A stretch of DNA of 64,000 bases from Erwinia phyllosphaerae. GTDB taxonomy: Bacteria; Pseudomonadota; Gammaproteobacteria; Enterobacterales; Enterobacteriaceae. This document shows, one piece after another, positions 45,803 through 54,982 of the stretch. The stretch is taken from the NCBI RefSeq assembly GCF_019132875.1, contig NZ_JAHSPF010000006.1, forward strand, positions 62,001 through 126,000. The letters run 5' to 3'. Positions within the stretch are counted from its first letter, which is position 1. Every line of letters begins with the position of its first letter. The translations under genes and the position numbers were made by a program. The notes beneath the pieces were generated by a model. It searched no databases. It was not told the origin of the DNA and worked only from the letters and a program-made list of their open reading frames with translations.

Positions 45803-47296
45803 CTAGTTTTGCGAAGCGGGAATATCTGACACTTCAGGTTTGGTTTCGTCAATTACGGCTGGCGTCGCTTCGGTGGCAGGTTTCATCACCTTATCCCAGC
45901 TGTCATAAAGCGTCTGCACGTTGGTTTCTGCTTCACCCTGCGGCTGCATCAGCATCATGGTCAGCGGCTGCGACAGCTGTTGACGCAGCTCCTGATTCAT
46001 CATTTGCAGCGTCAGCTCCGAAAGGAATTTTTGCCGCAGTTTCTGATATTGTTCTGGCGCAATATCGACGACCGCGTTCTGCTGCGAACGCAGACGCTGG
46101 CTCATCAGCACGTCCGTATTGGTACGCGCGTAGGTAGCAAAGAGTTTATTCAGCTCAGCGGTTTTCTGCGCCATCAGCGCGTCAAACTCTTCCTGCGGCA
46201 GGCCGTTATCGCGAATATTAGCCATTTCGTGTGCGACCAAGCTCAGGTTACTGTTTAACGAATCGTTATTAGCATCCATATTAATGGCGCACTGCGCACG
46301 CTGGTAAAGCACCCGGCAATCGAATCCTACCTGAACTTTCTGCGCTTTATTGTCGCTTAACACGCGCTGCACGTGCCAGAACAGCGCTTCGCGTGCCAGG
46401 TCGCTCTGCCAGTAACGTAACAAACTTTGCGAATCGCGGATTGGCTGCCAGGGATTATCCCAGACCAGCGACAGGCGATCCTGACTCAGATTGCTGTTAA
46501 CCAGGTTAACGGGCTGCTGCGGTAAAGGCGAAAGCGTTGGCACTGGCGCAGGCGTCTGCCGTTTTCCCTGTAACGGGGAAAACGTCTTGTTGATCTGCTC
46601 AGCAAGGCTACGGCTTTCAACGTTGCCCACCACAAACAGCGTCATGGCATCCGGCGTGTACCACTGCTTATAAAATTCGTTCAGCTTTGCCATATCAACG
46701 GGCACGCTAACCGGCGAGGCGGGATCGTGTCCCAGCAGCGCCGACCCTTTCAGACGGTAGCGCCACCATGGATCCTGCGGACTGGCGGGCCAGGTGGCAA
46801 TGGGATCGTCTGCATTTAGCGCGGTATTGACCGTTTGCTCATTGACCGTCATATCGCCAATGGTCGCCGCCAGCCAGTTCATCGCTTCTTTCAGCACTTC
46901 AGGACGGTTATTCGGCAGGCTGAGGGAATAGAGCGTAAAGTCATAAGAGGTCACTGCCGGCGGCTGCGGCCGATCCGGGTTGATGCTTTGCTGCCACAGC
47001 GAGCGCTGCTGCGCCGTATCCAGCCTGGCATTGTGTACCAGCGCCAGGCGAGGCAAAAGATGGCTGTAGCCAGCCTGTTGAGTATTCTCTACCAGCGATC
47101 CGGCATCGACCATCAGGCGAACTTCAATGCGGTCACTGGGGCGTTGCGGCGTTGTTAACACCTGCCAGCGAAAACCATTATCCAGTTTTCCCTGCTGCCA
47201 GGCAGGATCGGGTTGGAGTGTTTCCGCCTGCACCGTACTGCTGGCGAAGGCCAGCACTATCCCACCGATTAAAAGACGAATTCTGGTGCCCTGCAT
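45803..47296 (-). CDS. yhjJ: YhjJ, secreted M16-family protein without zinc site
   Basis: A 497-residue protein with a signal peptide (LIGGIVLAFASSTVQA) and the two-domain M16 (insulinase) fold: LDNGFRWQVLTTPQRPSDRIEVRLMVDAGSL (seen as GFRWQVL and RLMVDAGSL) and a C-terminal M16 domain. At the place of the HxxEH zinc motif it has HLLPRLALVHN, so it cannot bind zinc in the usual way and is probably not a peptidase. E. coli YhjJ is similar. Function unknown. Confidence 0.92.
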   Translation of the reverse strand: MQGTRIRLLIGGIVLAFASSTVQAETLQPDPAWQQGKLDNGFRWQVLTTPQRPSDRIEVRLMVDAGSLVENTQQAGYSHLLPRLALVHNARLDTAQQRSLWQQSINPDRPQPPAVTSYDFTLYSLSLPNNRPEVLKEAMNWLAATIGDMTVNEQTVNTALNADDPIATWPASPQDPWWRYRLKGSALLGHDPASPVSVPVDMAKLNEFYKQWYTPDAMTLFVVGNVESRSLAEQINKTFSPLQGKRQTPAPVPTLSPLPQQPVNLVNSNLSQDRLSLVWDNPWQPIRDSQSLLRYWQSDLAREALFWHVQRVLSDNKAQKVQVGFDCRVLYQRAQCAINMDANNDSLNSNLSLVAHEMANIRDNGLPQEEFDALMAQKTAELNKLFATYARTNTDVLMSQRLRSQQNAVVDIAPEQYQKLRQKFLSELTLQMMNQELRQQLSQPLTMMLMQPQGEAETNVQTLYDSWDKVMKPATEATPAVIDETKPEVSDIPASQN

Positions 47297-47466
47297 GTGA
47301 ACCCCTACTCAATCACAAACCAAAAAAATCACTGGCGATCTACGGCCTGCGGCTATCAGGATGAAGGATAACTCAGGAGGCCAACGGACAGTTTGTTAGA
47401 CCACGCGTCAGCGGGGATGTCCCAGCGAAAAGTAAAAAATGTTCAAACAATGGGGGTTATTATGCA

Positions 47467-47501
47467 AATGCCCGTCGCGAGGGCAAGTCGCGATGGGCAT
47501 T
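47467..47501. terminator. Long hairpin after dctA
   Basis: AATGCCCGTCGCGA pairs with TCGCGATGGGCATT (one G-T pair) around a 7-base loop, 28 bases past the dctA stop. No strong T-run follows in either direction; it probably protects or ends the dctA mRNA. Confidence 0.6.
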
Positions 47502-47529
47502 CAGGGGGAATATTTACGCCGTTGGCGGC

Positions 47530-48816
47530 TTAGCGATGGGTTTCTGACAGATTTTTCGCCTTTTTCGAGGCATTAAGCGTCTCATTTAGCTGTTTCTTAT
47601 CCAGCTGATCGACCCACTTCGCCACGAATACCGTTGCCACGCCGTTGCCGACCAGGTTAGTCAGCGCGCGCGCTTCGGACATAAAGCGATCGATACCTAA
47701 AATCAGCGCCAGGCCCGCCACCGGCAAATGCCCGACGGCGGACAGCGTGGCGGCCAGCACGATAAAGCCGCTTCCCGTTACGCCAGCCGCGCCTTTTGAC
47801 GACAGCAGCAGCACCACCAGCAGCGTAATCTGATGCACAATATCCATATGCGCATTGGTTGCCTGGGCGATAAATACGGCAGCCATCGTCAGATAAATAG
47901 AGGTGCCGTCGAGGTTGAATGAATAACCGGTCGGGATAACCAGTCCGACCACCGACTTCTTACAGCCCAGCTTTTCCATCTTGTCGAGCATGCGCGGCAG
48001 CGCCGATTCTGACGAAGAAGTACCCAGTACGATCAGTAATTCTTCTTTGATATAGGCGATAAATTTGAAGATATTAAAGCCCGTGATACGGGCAATCAGC
48101 CCCAGCACCACCACCACAAACAGGACGCAGGTGATATAGAAGCAGATAATCAGCTGGCCGAGCTGTACCAGCGAACCGACGCCATATTTACCAATCGTAA
48201 AGGCCATTGCGCCAAAAGCCCCGATCGGTGCCAGGCGCATGATCATATTGATAATGCCGAAAATGACCTTCGAAAAGCTGTCGATAAAGTTAAACACCAG
48301 CGTGCCTTTATCGCCCATACGGTGCAGCGCGAAGCCAAACAGGATGGCGAACAGCAGCACCTGTAAAATATTACCGCTGGCGAAAGCGCCAATCACGCTG
48401 CCGGGAATAATATCCAGCAGAAAAGCGACGATGCCCTGCTGCTCGGCCTGCTGCGCATAAACGGCAACGGCCTTTGCGTCCAGCGTGGCGGGATCGACAT
48501 TCATTCCCGCGCCCGGCTGCAGCACGTTAACCACCACCAGACCGATAATCAGCGCAATAGTACTGACTACTTCGAAATAAAGCAGCGCTACCGCACCGGT
48601 ACGGCCAACGGCTTTCATACTCTCCATGCCGGCAATCCCTGTCACTACCGTACAGAAGATGACCGGCGCGATAATCATTTTAATCAGCTTAACAAAAGCA
48701 TCGCCCAGCGGTTTCATCTGTGCGCCTAACTCTGGATAAAAATGGCCCAGTACTACACCGAGAGCGATCGCGGTTAGCACCTGAAAATAAAGGCTTTTGA
48801 ACAGGGAAGTTTTCAT
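47530..48816 (-). CDS. dctA: DctA, C4-dicarboxylate:H+ symporter
   Basis: An inner-membrane importer of succinate, fumarate and malate of the DAACS family. The ATG at 48816 ([17 protein letters not shown]) gives 428 residues, as in E. coli; an upstream start adds 11 unlikely residues. Motifs are [17 protein letters not shown] (serine-rich hairpin), [17 protein letters not shown] and [15 protein letters not shown]. It keeps its E. coli position between yhjJ and pdeK. Confidence 0.96.
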   Translation of the reverse strand: MKTSLFKSLYFQVLTAIALGVVLGHFYPELGAQMKPLGDAFVKLIKMIIAPVIFCTVVTGIAGMESMKAVGRTGAVALLYFEVVSTIALIIGLVVVNVLQPGAGMNVDPATLDAKAVAVYAQQAEQQGIVAFLLDIIPGSVIGAFASGNILQVLLFAILFGFALHRMGDKGTLVFNFIDSFSKVIFGIINMIMRLAPIGAFGAMAFTIGKYGVGSLVQLGQLIICFYITCVLFVVVVLGLIARITGFNIFKFIAYIKEELLIVLGTSSSESALPRMLDKMEKLGCKKSVVGLVIPTGYSFNLDGTSIYLTMAAVFIAQATNAHMDIVHQITLLVVLLLSSKGAAGVTGSGFIVLAATLSAVGHLPVAGLALILGIDRFMSEARALTNLVGNGVATVFVAKWVDQLDKKQLNETLNASKKAKNLSETHR

Positions 48817-49371
48817 AAAGTATCCGTTAACACCTGGGGAAGGCGACATTGCTATAGTTATAATGGGCTACAGGCCAAAAATAACACTACGTTAACCGGA
48901 TTGATATAAATTGACACATATAGCCAGATCGGACATGTAATTTTATGAGCTGAATCACTTCAGCTAGCAAAACATGTCCAAAGCGGGGCGAAGGGACAGA
49001 GTAAAAAAGCAGCGTTAACGGCTATCAGGCCACGCCCGGGGGTTGAGCAGTCTGATGCCAGAGGTCTGAAAATGACGTTATCGCGCTCTGGTTCGAATTC
49101 GATATCCGCCACACCCGGCATGGCAAGCGCGCCCTGAATATTACGACGCAAGCCGGTCAGCCTTTTATACCCTGCAAAAGTAAGCATACGCGCGCAGGTT
49201 TACCTGACGCCGGTTATCAACGCGTGACGGCTCATGCAAAGTAAGCATACGCGCGCAGGTTTACCTCGTTCCGTAATATAAACAGGCCCGGTTTCCGCTG
49301 CCTGCCTGGCCGCAGAGTAGCCAGCGGCGTTCCTTTGTTACGCGTCTGGCGCTTGCCCGATACGCACGCCG
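48817..49371. other. Gap between dctA and pdeK with a duplicated 26-mer
   Basis: It holds the dctA promoter and a leftward 75-codon frame (48960-49187) that I cannot assign; its first half is faintly like a heavy-metal-associated fold but lacks CxxC. The 26-mer repeat described separately carries the start of that frame. Confidence 0.4.
49180..49266. repeat. Exact 26-bp direct repeat
   Basis: Copies at 49180-49205 and 49241-49266 are identical over 26 bases (starting GTAAGCATACGCGCGCAG) and 61 bases apart. On the minus strand each copy carries AGGTAAACC and an ATG, so a ribosome-site and start-codon region has been duplicated. Confidence 0.9.
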
Positions 49372-51360
49372 TCAAAAATAGCGCTGCTCGAACTGCGCAA
49401 CCGGCAGCGCTTCGGAATAGAGATAGCCCTGGCCGATTTGAATACCCCGTGCCAGCAGCCAGTCGCGCTGGTCGCAGGTTTCTACCCCTTCAGCAATCAC
49501 GTCCAGCTTGATGATATCCGCGATAGCCGCAACGATGCGCACCATCGTATCGTCTTCCGGCAGGATGCAGACAAAACTGCGATCCATCTTCAGCTTGCTG
49601 ACCGGCAGTGACTTAAACTGGCTTAGCCAGTTCAGGTTAGCGTAGCCCATGCCGAAATCGTCCAGCGCCACGGAAACGCCCGCCTGCTGTAAGTCGTTCA
49701 GCAGCCGCAGCACCAGCTCCGGTTCTCCCGGCTGCGCCGTTTCGGTAATTTCCAGCATCAGGCTGCCCGGCTTGATTTGATACTGCTGGATCAGCTCGCG
49801 CAGATGCGCCACCCGATCCGCCTCGCGCAGCTGTACGGCAGAAATATTGACGCTGAGCGGCAGGGTAATCCCGCGCTTTTGCCAGTCAGCCAGCACGCGG
49901 CAGGCTTCCTCAAAGACCCAGCGTCCCAGCGCGGTGATCACGCCAGACTCTTCTGCGTTAACAATCAAATCTTCCGGCAGGCTCCAGCTTCCGTCCGGCT
50001 GACGCATTCGCAGCAGCGCTTCTGCTCCGACGGGCTGGCCGCTGCGCATATCAATCTGCGGCTGTAAAAACAGCGCAAACTGACCGTCGCTCAAACCTTG
50101 CAGAATATCGTGCTCCTGCGTCAGCCGCCTGTGGGCTCGTTCAGTCATCAACGGATTGAAAAACAGAATCTGGTTTTTGCCTTCCAGGCGCGCCGACATC
50201 ATCGCCGAAGCGGCGCGGTTTAAGAGATCCTGTGCGTTAAGATGGCTATCTTCACGTGCCGCCATGCCAATGCTGATAGTGGGCCGCACCTGCATCTGCT
50301 GTAGCGCTACCGCCTGGGTCAGGCGTATCTGCAACAAACGCGCCATGCGCATCGCGCGTTCGGGCGTGCTGGCTCGCTTCATTAACAGCACAAAGTCGCT
50401 GTCGGACAGCTGGCCGATAACCGTCTGGCTGTCGATACAGTTGCGGATTTTATCCAGCAGCGCCAGCGCCAGCACGTCACGCTGCTCGTCCGTCACGACG
50501 CCGTTGGCTTCCTGTAGGGTTTCAATACGCAGCACCAGCAGCGTAAAAATATCTTTTTCCGCAACGGCGTTTAAATGCTGCTCCAGCAGCGCCAGAAACA
50601 GCGTTTGGTTGGGCAGGTTGGTTAACGCAAAGCGCGTGGTCAGACGGCTCATTTCGTCATGGACCGTTTCAATAATCTGCTGGTTATGGTTATAGCTGCG
50701 GATCATCATACCCAGCTCATCGTCGCGATGGCGGTCGGGCAGCTTCAACTGATGAGCAATGGTTTCCTGCGGCGGCAGGTCGCGCAGCTCAACCGCGATC
50801 CTGCGCAGCGGCCGGACGATCAGCCGGTTGATACACCAGCTGATAGCGACTGACAGGATCAGCGCCAGCAGCAGATAGGTGGTGACCATGGTAGAGAGCG
50901 CGCTGAGAATAAACTGGTAAACGCGCCATGAATCCGCCTGCAATACCAGCAGCGCCAGCGGTTTGGGATTGGAAGGCTCTACCGAATAGAGCGGCACGGT
51001 GATCTGCACGGGCAGCTCGAAGATTTTAGCAATCAGCTTTGGCACCGGTTTTGTTGGGGCAAAGTCAGCGTGCAGCGCCTGTAAACCACCCGGCAGAACG
51101 ACGTCGGCACGCGCCAGGATCCCGGCGGGCTTAAGCGAATTCAGAATGCGTTCGGCCTGGCCGATGTCCGCCTTGAGTACCGCCTGCGACAGCGGTTGAC
51201 GCACGGTATGCGCGACGTTTTCCATCTGCTGGGCATAGTCAATCCTGCGCTGCTGCACAAAATGAAAAAGTTGAATGACGATAAAGACAGAAATGGTGAC
51301 TACCGCAACGCCCGATACCGTCGCCATCTGTTTTATCGTTAATGAACGACTAACGCGCAA
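49372..51360 (-). CDS. pdeK: HmsP/PdeK-type membrane GGDEF-EAL protein
   Basis: A c-di-GMP phosphodiesterase of the biofilm-dampening HmsP type. Two membrane segments (VSGVAVVTISVFIVIQLF and STMVTTYLLLALILSVAISW) enclose a periplasmic domain, then HAMP, GGDEF and EAL domains. The GGDEF site reads SDSDF, so cyclase activity is unlikely. The EAL site is intact: EALLRM, SVNISAVQL, LEITETA, LDDFGMGYANL and VIAEGVETCDQ. The start is placed at TTG 51360, which has GGAG 7 bases upstream and matches the E. coli start region; a TTG at 51375 is possible. Confidence 0.93.
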   Translation of the reverse strand: MRVSRSLTIKQMATVSGVAVVTISVFIVIQLFHFVQQRRIDYAQQMENVAHTVRQPLSQAVLKADIGQAERILNSLKPAGILARADVVLPGGLQALHADFAPTKPVPKLIAKIFELPVQITVPLYSVEPSNPKPLALLVLQADSWRVYQFILSALSTMVTTYLLLALILSVAISWCINRLIVRPLRRIAVELRDLPPQETIAHQLKLPDRHRDDELGMMIRSYNHNQQIIETVHDEMSRLTTRFALTNLPNQTLFLALLEQHLNAVAEKDIFTLLVLRIETLQEANGVVTDEQRDVLALALLDKIRNCIDSQTVIGQLSDSDFVLLMKRASTPERAMRMARLLQIRLTQAVALQQMQVRPTISIGMAAREDSHLNAQDLLNRAASAMMSARLEGKNQILFFNPLMTERAHRRLTQEHDILQGLSDGQFALFLQPQIDMRSGQPVGAEALLRMRQPDGSWSLPEDLIVNAEESGVITALGRWVFEEACRVLADWQKRGITLPLSVNISAVQLREADRVAHLRELIQQYQIKPGSLMLEITETAQPGEPELVLRLLNDLQQAGVSVALDDFGMGYANLNWLSQFKSLPVSKLKMDRSFVCILPEDDTMVRIVAAIADIIKLDVIAEGVETCDQRDWLLARGIQIGQGYLYSEALPVAQFEQRYF

Positions 51361-51514
51361 GCCTGTTCTCCGCAAAGCTGAATGCCGCCGGGGACGGCGG
51401 CAAAAACAGCCCTGAGTATATCCTATGAGAGGCGCTTGTTAAGGTATCCCTTTTCGGCTGGCGAGCGATTAAGCCTTTTCCGAGGGAAAATTCCCGCAAG
51501 AACGACGCAAAACG

Positions 51515-54500
51515 CTACTTAAAGTCTGCATAAGGCGTCAGCGGCTGAAGCGGCATATCTAAATCCCCTTCCCAACCGGCCATCGAGTAACGCAGATAAA
51601 TCATGCCGTGGCTTGGCGTATAATCTTTCGCCTGCTGGATATCCATACCCAGCCCCAGCGTCCAGTGTGCGCTCAGCCTGCGTTCCACCGCCACCTGTAG
51701 CGTATAGCCAAAACCGCTGCTGCTGCTACTGCTACTGGATGGGTTATCGCTGGTCAGCGTGCCGAAGCTCAACGGATAGCGCGGCTCGCCGCTAGTGCGG
51801 GAATGGGACCAGGAAACGGAGCCGCCCAGATCGAAAGACCAGTTGTCCGTGCGCTGACGCCAGGTTAAGGGGACGGACAGCGAGTTATAGGTTTGCGGAC
51901 TGTAGTAGCCACCCTGGCCCAGAGAATAATCGCTTAAATCACGCGCGTAGTGCCACAGCATGCCGTTCAGGCCGATAGTCGCTCGACGGTTGTTTTCGTT
52001 AAGCAGCTTATAGTAGTAGCCCACCATCAGCCGCTCGCGGGAGTTATCCTTGACGTTCTCTCCGGTAATCTGGTGCGCGCTGATGTCGGCCCAGACGCCG
52101 TGCGGGCCGCCTTTGTCATAGCTCAGGCCAACCGCGCCGCCGGTCGCGACCACGCCGCCCCAGGTTTTACCGCTGGCGGTATTGGGATCGCGCGCGCCAG
52201 CATAGGCCAGCAGCGAACTGGAAATCGGACGGCGCGAAGCGGTCAGTGAGACACCAAGATCTTTTACGCTGGTGTTCCAGGTAAAGCCGCCGACCCAGTT
52301 AGTCACCTCAAAGCCCAGTGGCGTGGTACCGATATCCGCTGACCATTTATCACTGTTGTAGCCAATGCCAACGCTGGTGCCGTTCTGATGCTGGCGGAAA
52401 TCGCGGTTACAGGTTGCGTCGCCGTTAGCGCAGGTGCCGAAGGTTTCATTGATATTGCCAAGGCTGTTCGGCGAAAAAGTGCCTGCCGACAGATCTACGT
52501 TATCCAGCCGCAGCCAGCCCTTGCCCTGCGCCAGCGGCGTTTCCGCCTGCATCATAGTGGTATGCGCGGTAAAATCAGAGACGCCGCCGGTGCCTTTATT
52601 CCTGGCGTAATCTTCTGCCAGCGTTAGCGTCGTGTCCTGCTGACGTGCCAGGTCGGCCGCTTCGCTGCGGATGCCGCGTTTCAGCCAGTCGTCCTGCTCA
52701 TTGTTACGCGTTAGCCGCGTGTAATCTTCCGTGCTTTGCGGCGGCGTAGCCGTAATGCCGCTGGCGACCATCGCCTGGCGATAGTCATACTGCGCGGCGG
52801 CAGGCTGGTTTTGTGCGGCCTCCAGGCGAGCCGCGTCGCGGAATACCAGCGCGCTGCTTTGCGAAGGCATCTCTTTGGCCGCCTTTGGTTTGAGCAAGCC
52901 ATACAGCATGGCGGCACGATCGGCATCGCCAACGCTTTGCGCCGCATTGGCCACGCGGCGGCCGGTATTAACGCTCTCTTCCGCCACGGTTGCGGGCAAT
53001 GCCTGTAGCCGTGCCTTCGCGGCCGGCAGATCTTTTAACGCTACCAGCGCTTCGATTTCCCCCAGGCGGGCGTCGTTGTTTTGCGGCTCTTTTGCGCTGA
53101 CTTCACGATAGCGTGCCAGCGCCTGCTGTGCGTCGCCTCGCTCCAGTGCCCAGTCCGCTTCGGTCAGCGTAATACGGCTGGAAGGCGGAAGCTGATTGAG
53201 TAACGCCACGGCCTGGCTCTCCTGCCCGCTGGCGCGAAGCTGTCCGGCGCGGGCCACTACCGTATCCGTTTCCAGGCGGCTGTTGAGATCTTTAATGTTT
53301 TGATCCCATTTATCCGCAGGCAACGCATGCAGCTGCCGCAACGCGTCACTGGCGCGATCGCTGCCGGAAAGATACAGCGCATAGGCATAAACCTGCGTCG
53401 GCACGCCCGGCTGCCGCTGTGCCATCGCGGCCATCTGCCGGTCTGCTTCCTGCCGCTGGTCCGCCTGGCGTAGCGCGCCAGCCAGCCGGTAGTTCAGCCA
53501 GATATCATCCGGCGCGCCCTGCTGCGCCTGGCGATAGAGTTCCGCCGCCTGCGCCCAGCGTCCTGTCGCCGCCTGCTTATCGCCTTCCGCGCTTAGCGTA
53601 CTGCTGCGCAGGCTGGCGAGAGTTGTACCGAGCGAACGTTTTTGCGCAGCCGGTAGCCCGTTGATAAAGGCCAGCGCTTTCTCTGGCGACTGCTGCTGGT
53701 AAAGGTTAACCAGCCGCTGCACCGCCGTGGTATTACCGGGATCGAGTTGCCGCGCCCGACGGAAAAGTCCTTCCGCCGCCTGCGCATTTTTTTGCGCCAG
53801 CGCCACGTCGCCCAGACCGATTAGCGCATAGCCGTCGGTACTGTCCAGGCTTTGTGCCTGCTGATAGCTACGCGTCGCCCCGCGAATGTCGCCCGCAGCT
53901 AATGCCTTATCACCTGCGGCGATAGCCAGCCAGTAGCGGTTAGACTGCAACAGGCTTTTCCATTTGCCGATATCTGTCCCTTCAGCGTCTGCCGCGATGG
54001 CACGCTGAAAATAGCCGTCTGCCTCTTCGCGATTGTTGGCGCGCGCCAGTGCCTGGCCCATCGCGCCAAGCAGCGCCGGATCGTTCGGACTGGCCTGCAG
54101 GGCCACGCGCAGCGCCGGAATGGCCGCATTGCTTTCGCCTTTATCAATCAATGCCAGCCCACGAAGCCGCTGTTGATAAGCGGGATCGGCCAACATTTTC
54201 TGCTGCCGTGCCAGCTCAAGCTGGCCGTCGGCCTGCGGTTTGTCGCTGGTAAAAGTAGCCAGATAGGTTTGCAGCTGCGCCACGGTTTGCGGCGTAACCG
54301 GCTGTGATTTGATGTCGCTTAGCCATAGCTCCGCGGCCTGGTCGCGGCCAGCCGGTTCGTTAGCCACTTCCTGCAGCTGCTTAATCGCCGCCGCGCGGTT
54401 GTCCTGGCTTAGCTGCATCTGCGCAATGGCCATTTCGACATTAATATTGCCCGGCGCATCGCGATCCAGTGCCTGTAACTGCGTCAGAGCCTGCCCCTGT

Positions 54501-54982
54501 TGGTCAGGCAGACGCGCCACCAGCCGCCAGTATTCCAGCGCCAGGTCGCTGGAAGGAAAAACGCCGTGAAAAAGCTTGTCCCAGGCCGCGCGCGCCTCCG
54601 GCAGATGTCCGGAAGCGGACAGCAGCCTTGCCTGTTGCAGCTGCTGTCGGCCTTCGTCGGTGATCAGCAGCAGGTTTGCTTCCGCCTGGCGAGTCGCTGG
54701 CGAGTCCGGCGCGATCTTTTTCAGCCTCGCCAGCCTCTCCCGCGCCCGATCCTGCTGCCCCATGCGCAGATCCTGCCGGATCTGCGCCGCCAGTACCTGC
54801 GGGTTGTCCGGCGCAATCTTCTCCAGGCGATAAAGCGACTGGCTCACCAGATCGAACTTGTTGCTCGCTTCACCGACCCGCACCTGTTGCAGCAGCCAGT
54901 CAAGGGGCGAAACTTCCGCCGCCTGGGCCGACATGCAGCCCAGCGGCAGCAGCAACGCTGGCATTATCCAACGCGAGTTCAC
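51515..54982 (-). CDS. bcsC: BcsC, outer-membrane cellulose export protein
   Basis: BcsC carries the glucan chain through the periplasm and outer membrane. The 1155 residues equal E. coli BcsC in length: signal peptide (MPALLLPLGCMSAQA), about 19 TPR-like repeats over the first 800 residues, and a C-terminal beta-barrel with aromatic-rich strands. A serine run (near 1095-1105) lies in the barrel. The GTG start overlaps the bcsB stop by one base (TAGTG). There is no bcsZ before it. Confidence 0.95.
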   Translation of the reverse strand: MNSRWIMPALLLPLGCMSAQAAEVSPLDWLLQQVRVGEASNKFDLVSQSLYRLEKIAPDNPQVLAAQIRQDLRMGQQDRARERLARLKKIAPDSPATRQAEANLLLITDEGRQQLQQARLLSASGHLPEARAAWDKLFHGVFPSSDLALEYWRLVARLPDQQGQALTQLQALDRDAPGNINVEMAIAQMQLSQDNRAAAIKQLQEVANEPAGRDQAAELWLSDIKSQPVTPQTVAQLQTYLATFTSDKPQADGQLELARQQKMLADPAYQQRLRGLALIDKGESNAAIPALRVALQASPNDPALLGAMGQALARANNREEADGYFQRAIAADAEGTDIGKWKSLLQSNRYWLAIAAGDKALAAGDIRGATRSYQQAQSLDSTDGYALIGLGDVALAQKNAQAAEGLFRRARQLDPGNTTAVQRLVNLYQQQSPEKALAFINGLPAAQKRSLGTTLASLRSSTLSAEGDKQAATGRWAQAAELYRQAQQGAPDDIWLNYRLAGALRQADQRQEADRQMAAMAQRQPGVPTQVYAYALYLSGSDRASDALRQLHALPADKWDQNIKDLNSRLETDTVVARAGQLRASGQESQAVALLNQLPPSSRITLTEADWALERGDAQQALARYREVSAKEPQNNDARLGEIEALVALKDLPAAKARLQALPATVAEESVNTGRRVANAAQSVGDADRAAMLYGLLKPKAAKEMPSQSSALVFRDAARLEAAQNQPAAAQYDYRQAMVASGITATPPQSTEDYTRLTRNNEQDDWLKRGIRSEAADLARQQDTTLTLAEDYARNKGTGGVSDFTAHTTMMQAETPLAQGKGWLRLDNVDLSAGTFSPNSLGNINETFGTCANGDATCNRDFRQHQNGTSVGIGYNSDKWSADIGTTPLGFEVTNWVGGFTWNTSVKDLGVSLTASRRPISSSLLAYAGARDPNTASGKTWGGVVATGGAVGLSYDKGGPHGVWADISAHQITGENVKDNSRERLMVGYYYKLLNENNRRATIGLNGMLWHYARDLSDYSLGQGGYYSPQTYNSLSVPLTWRQRTDNWSFDLGGSVSWSHSRTSGEPRYPLSFGTLTSDNPSSSSSSSSGFGYTLQVAVERRLSAHWTLGLGMDIQQAKDYTPSHGMIYLRYSMAGWEGDLDMPLQPLTPYADFK

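Noticed and set aside
48960-49187. 75-codon leftward frame as a heavy-metal-associated domain protein
   Set aside because: Only a faint likeness over 30 residues, no CxxC metal motif, and it sits in a duplicated region; not called as a gene.
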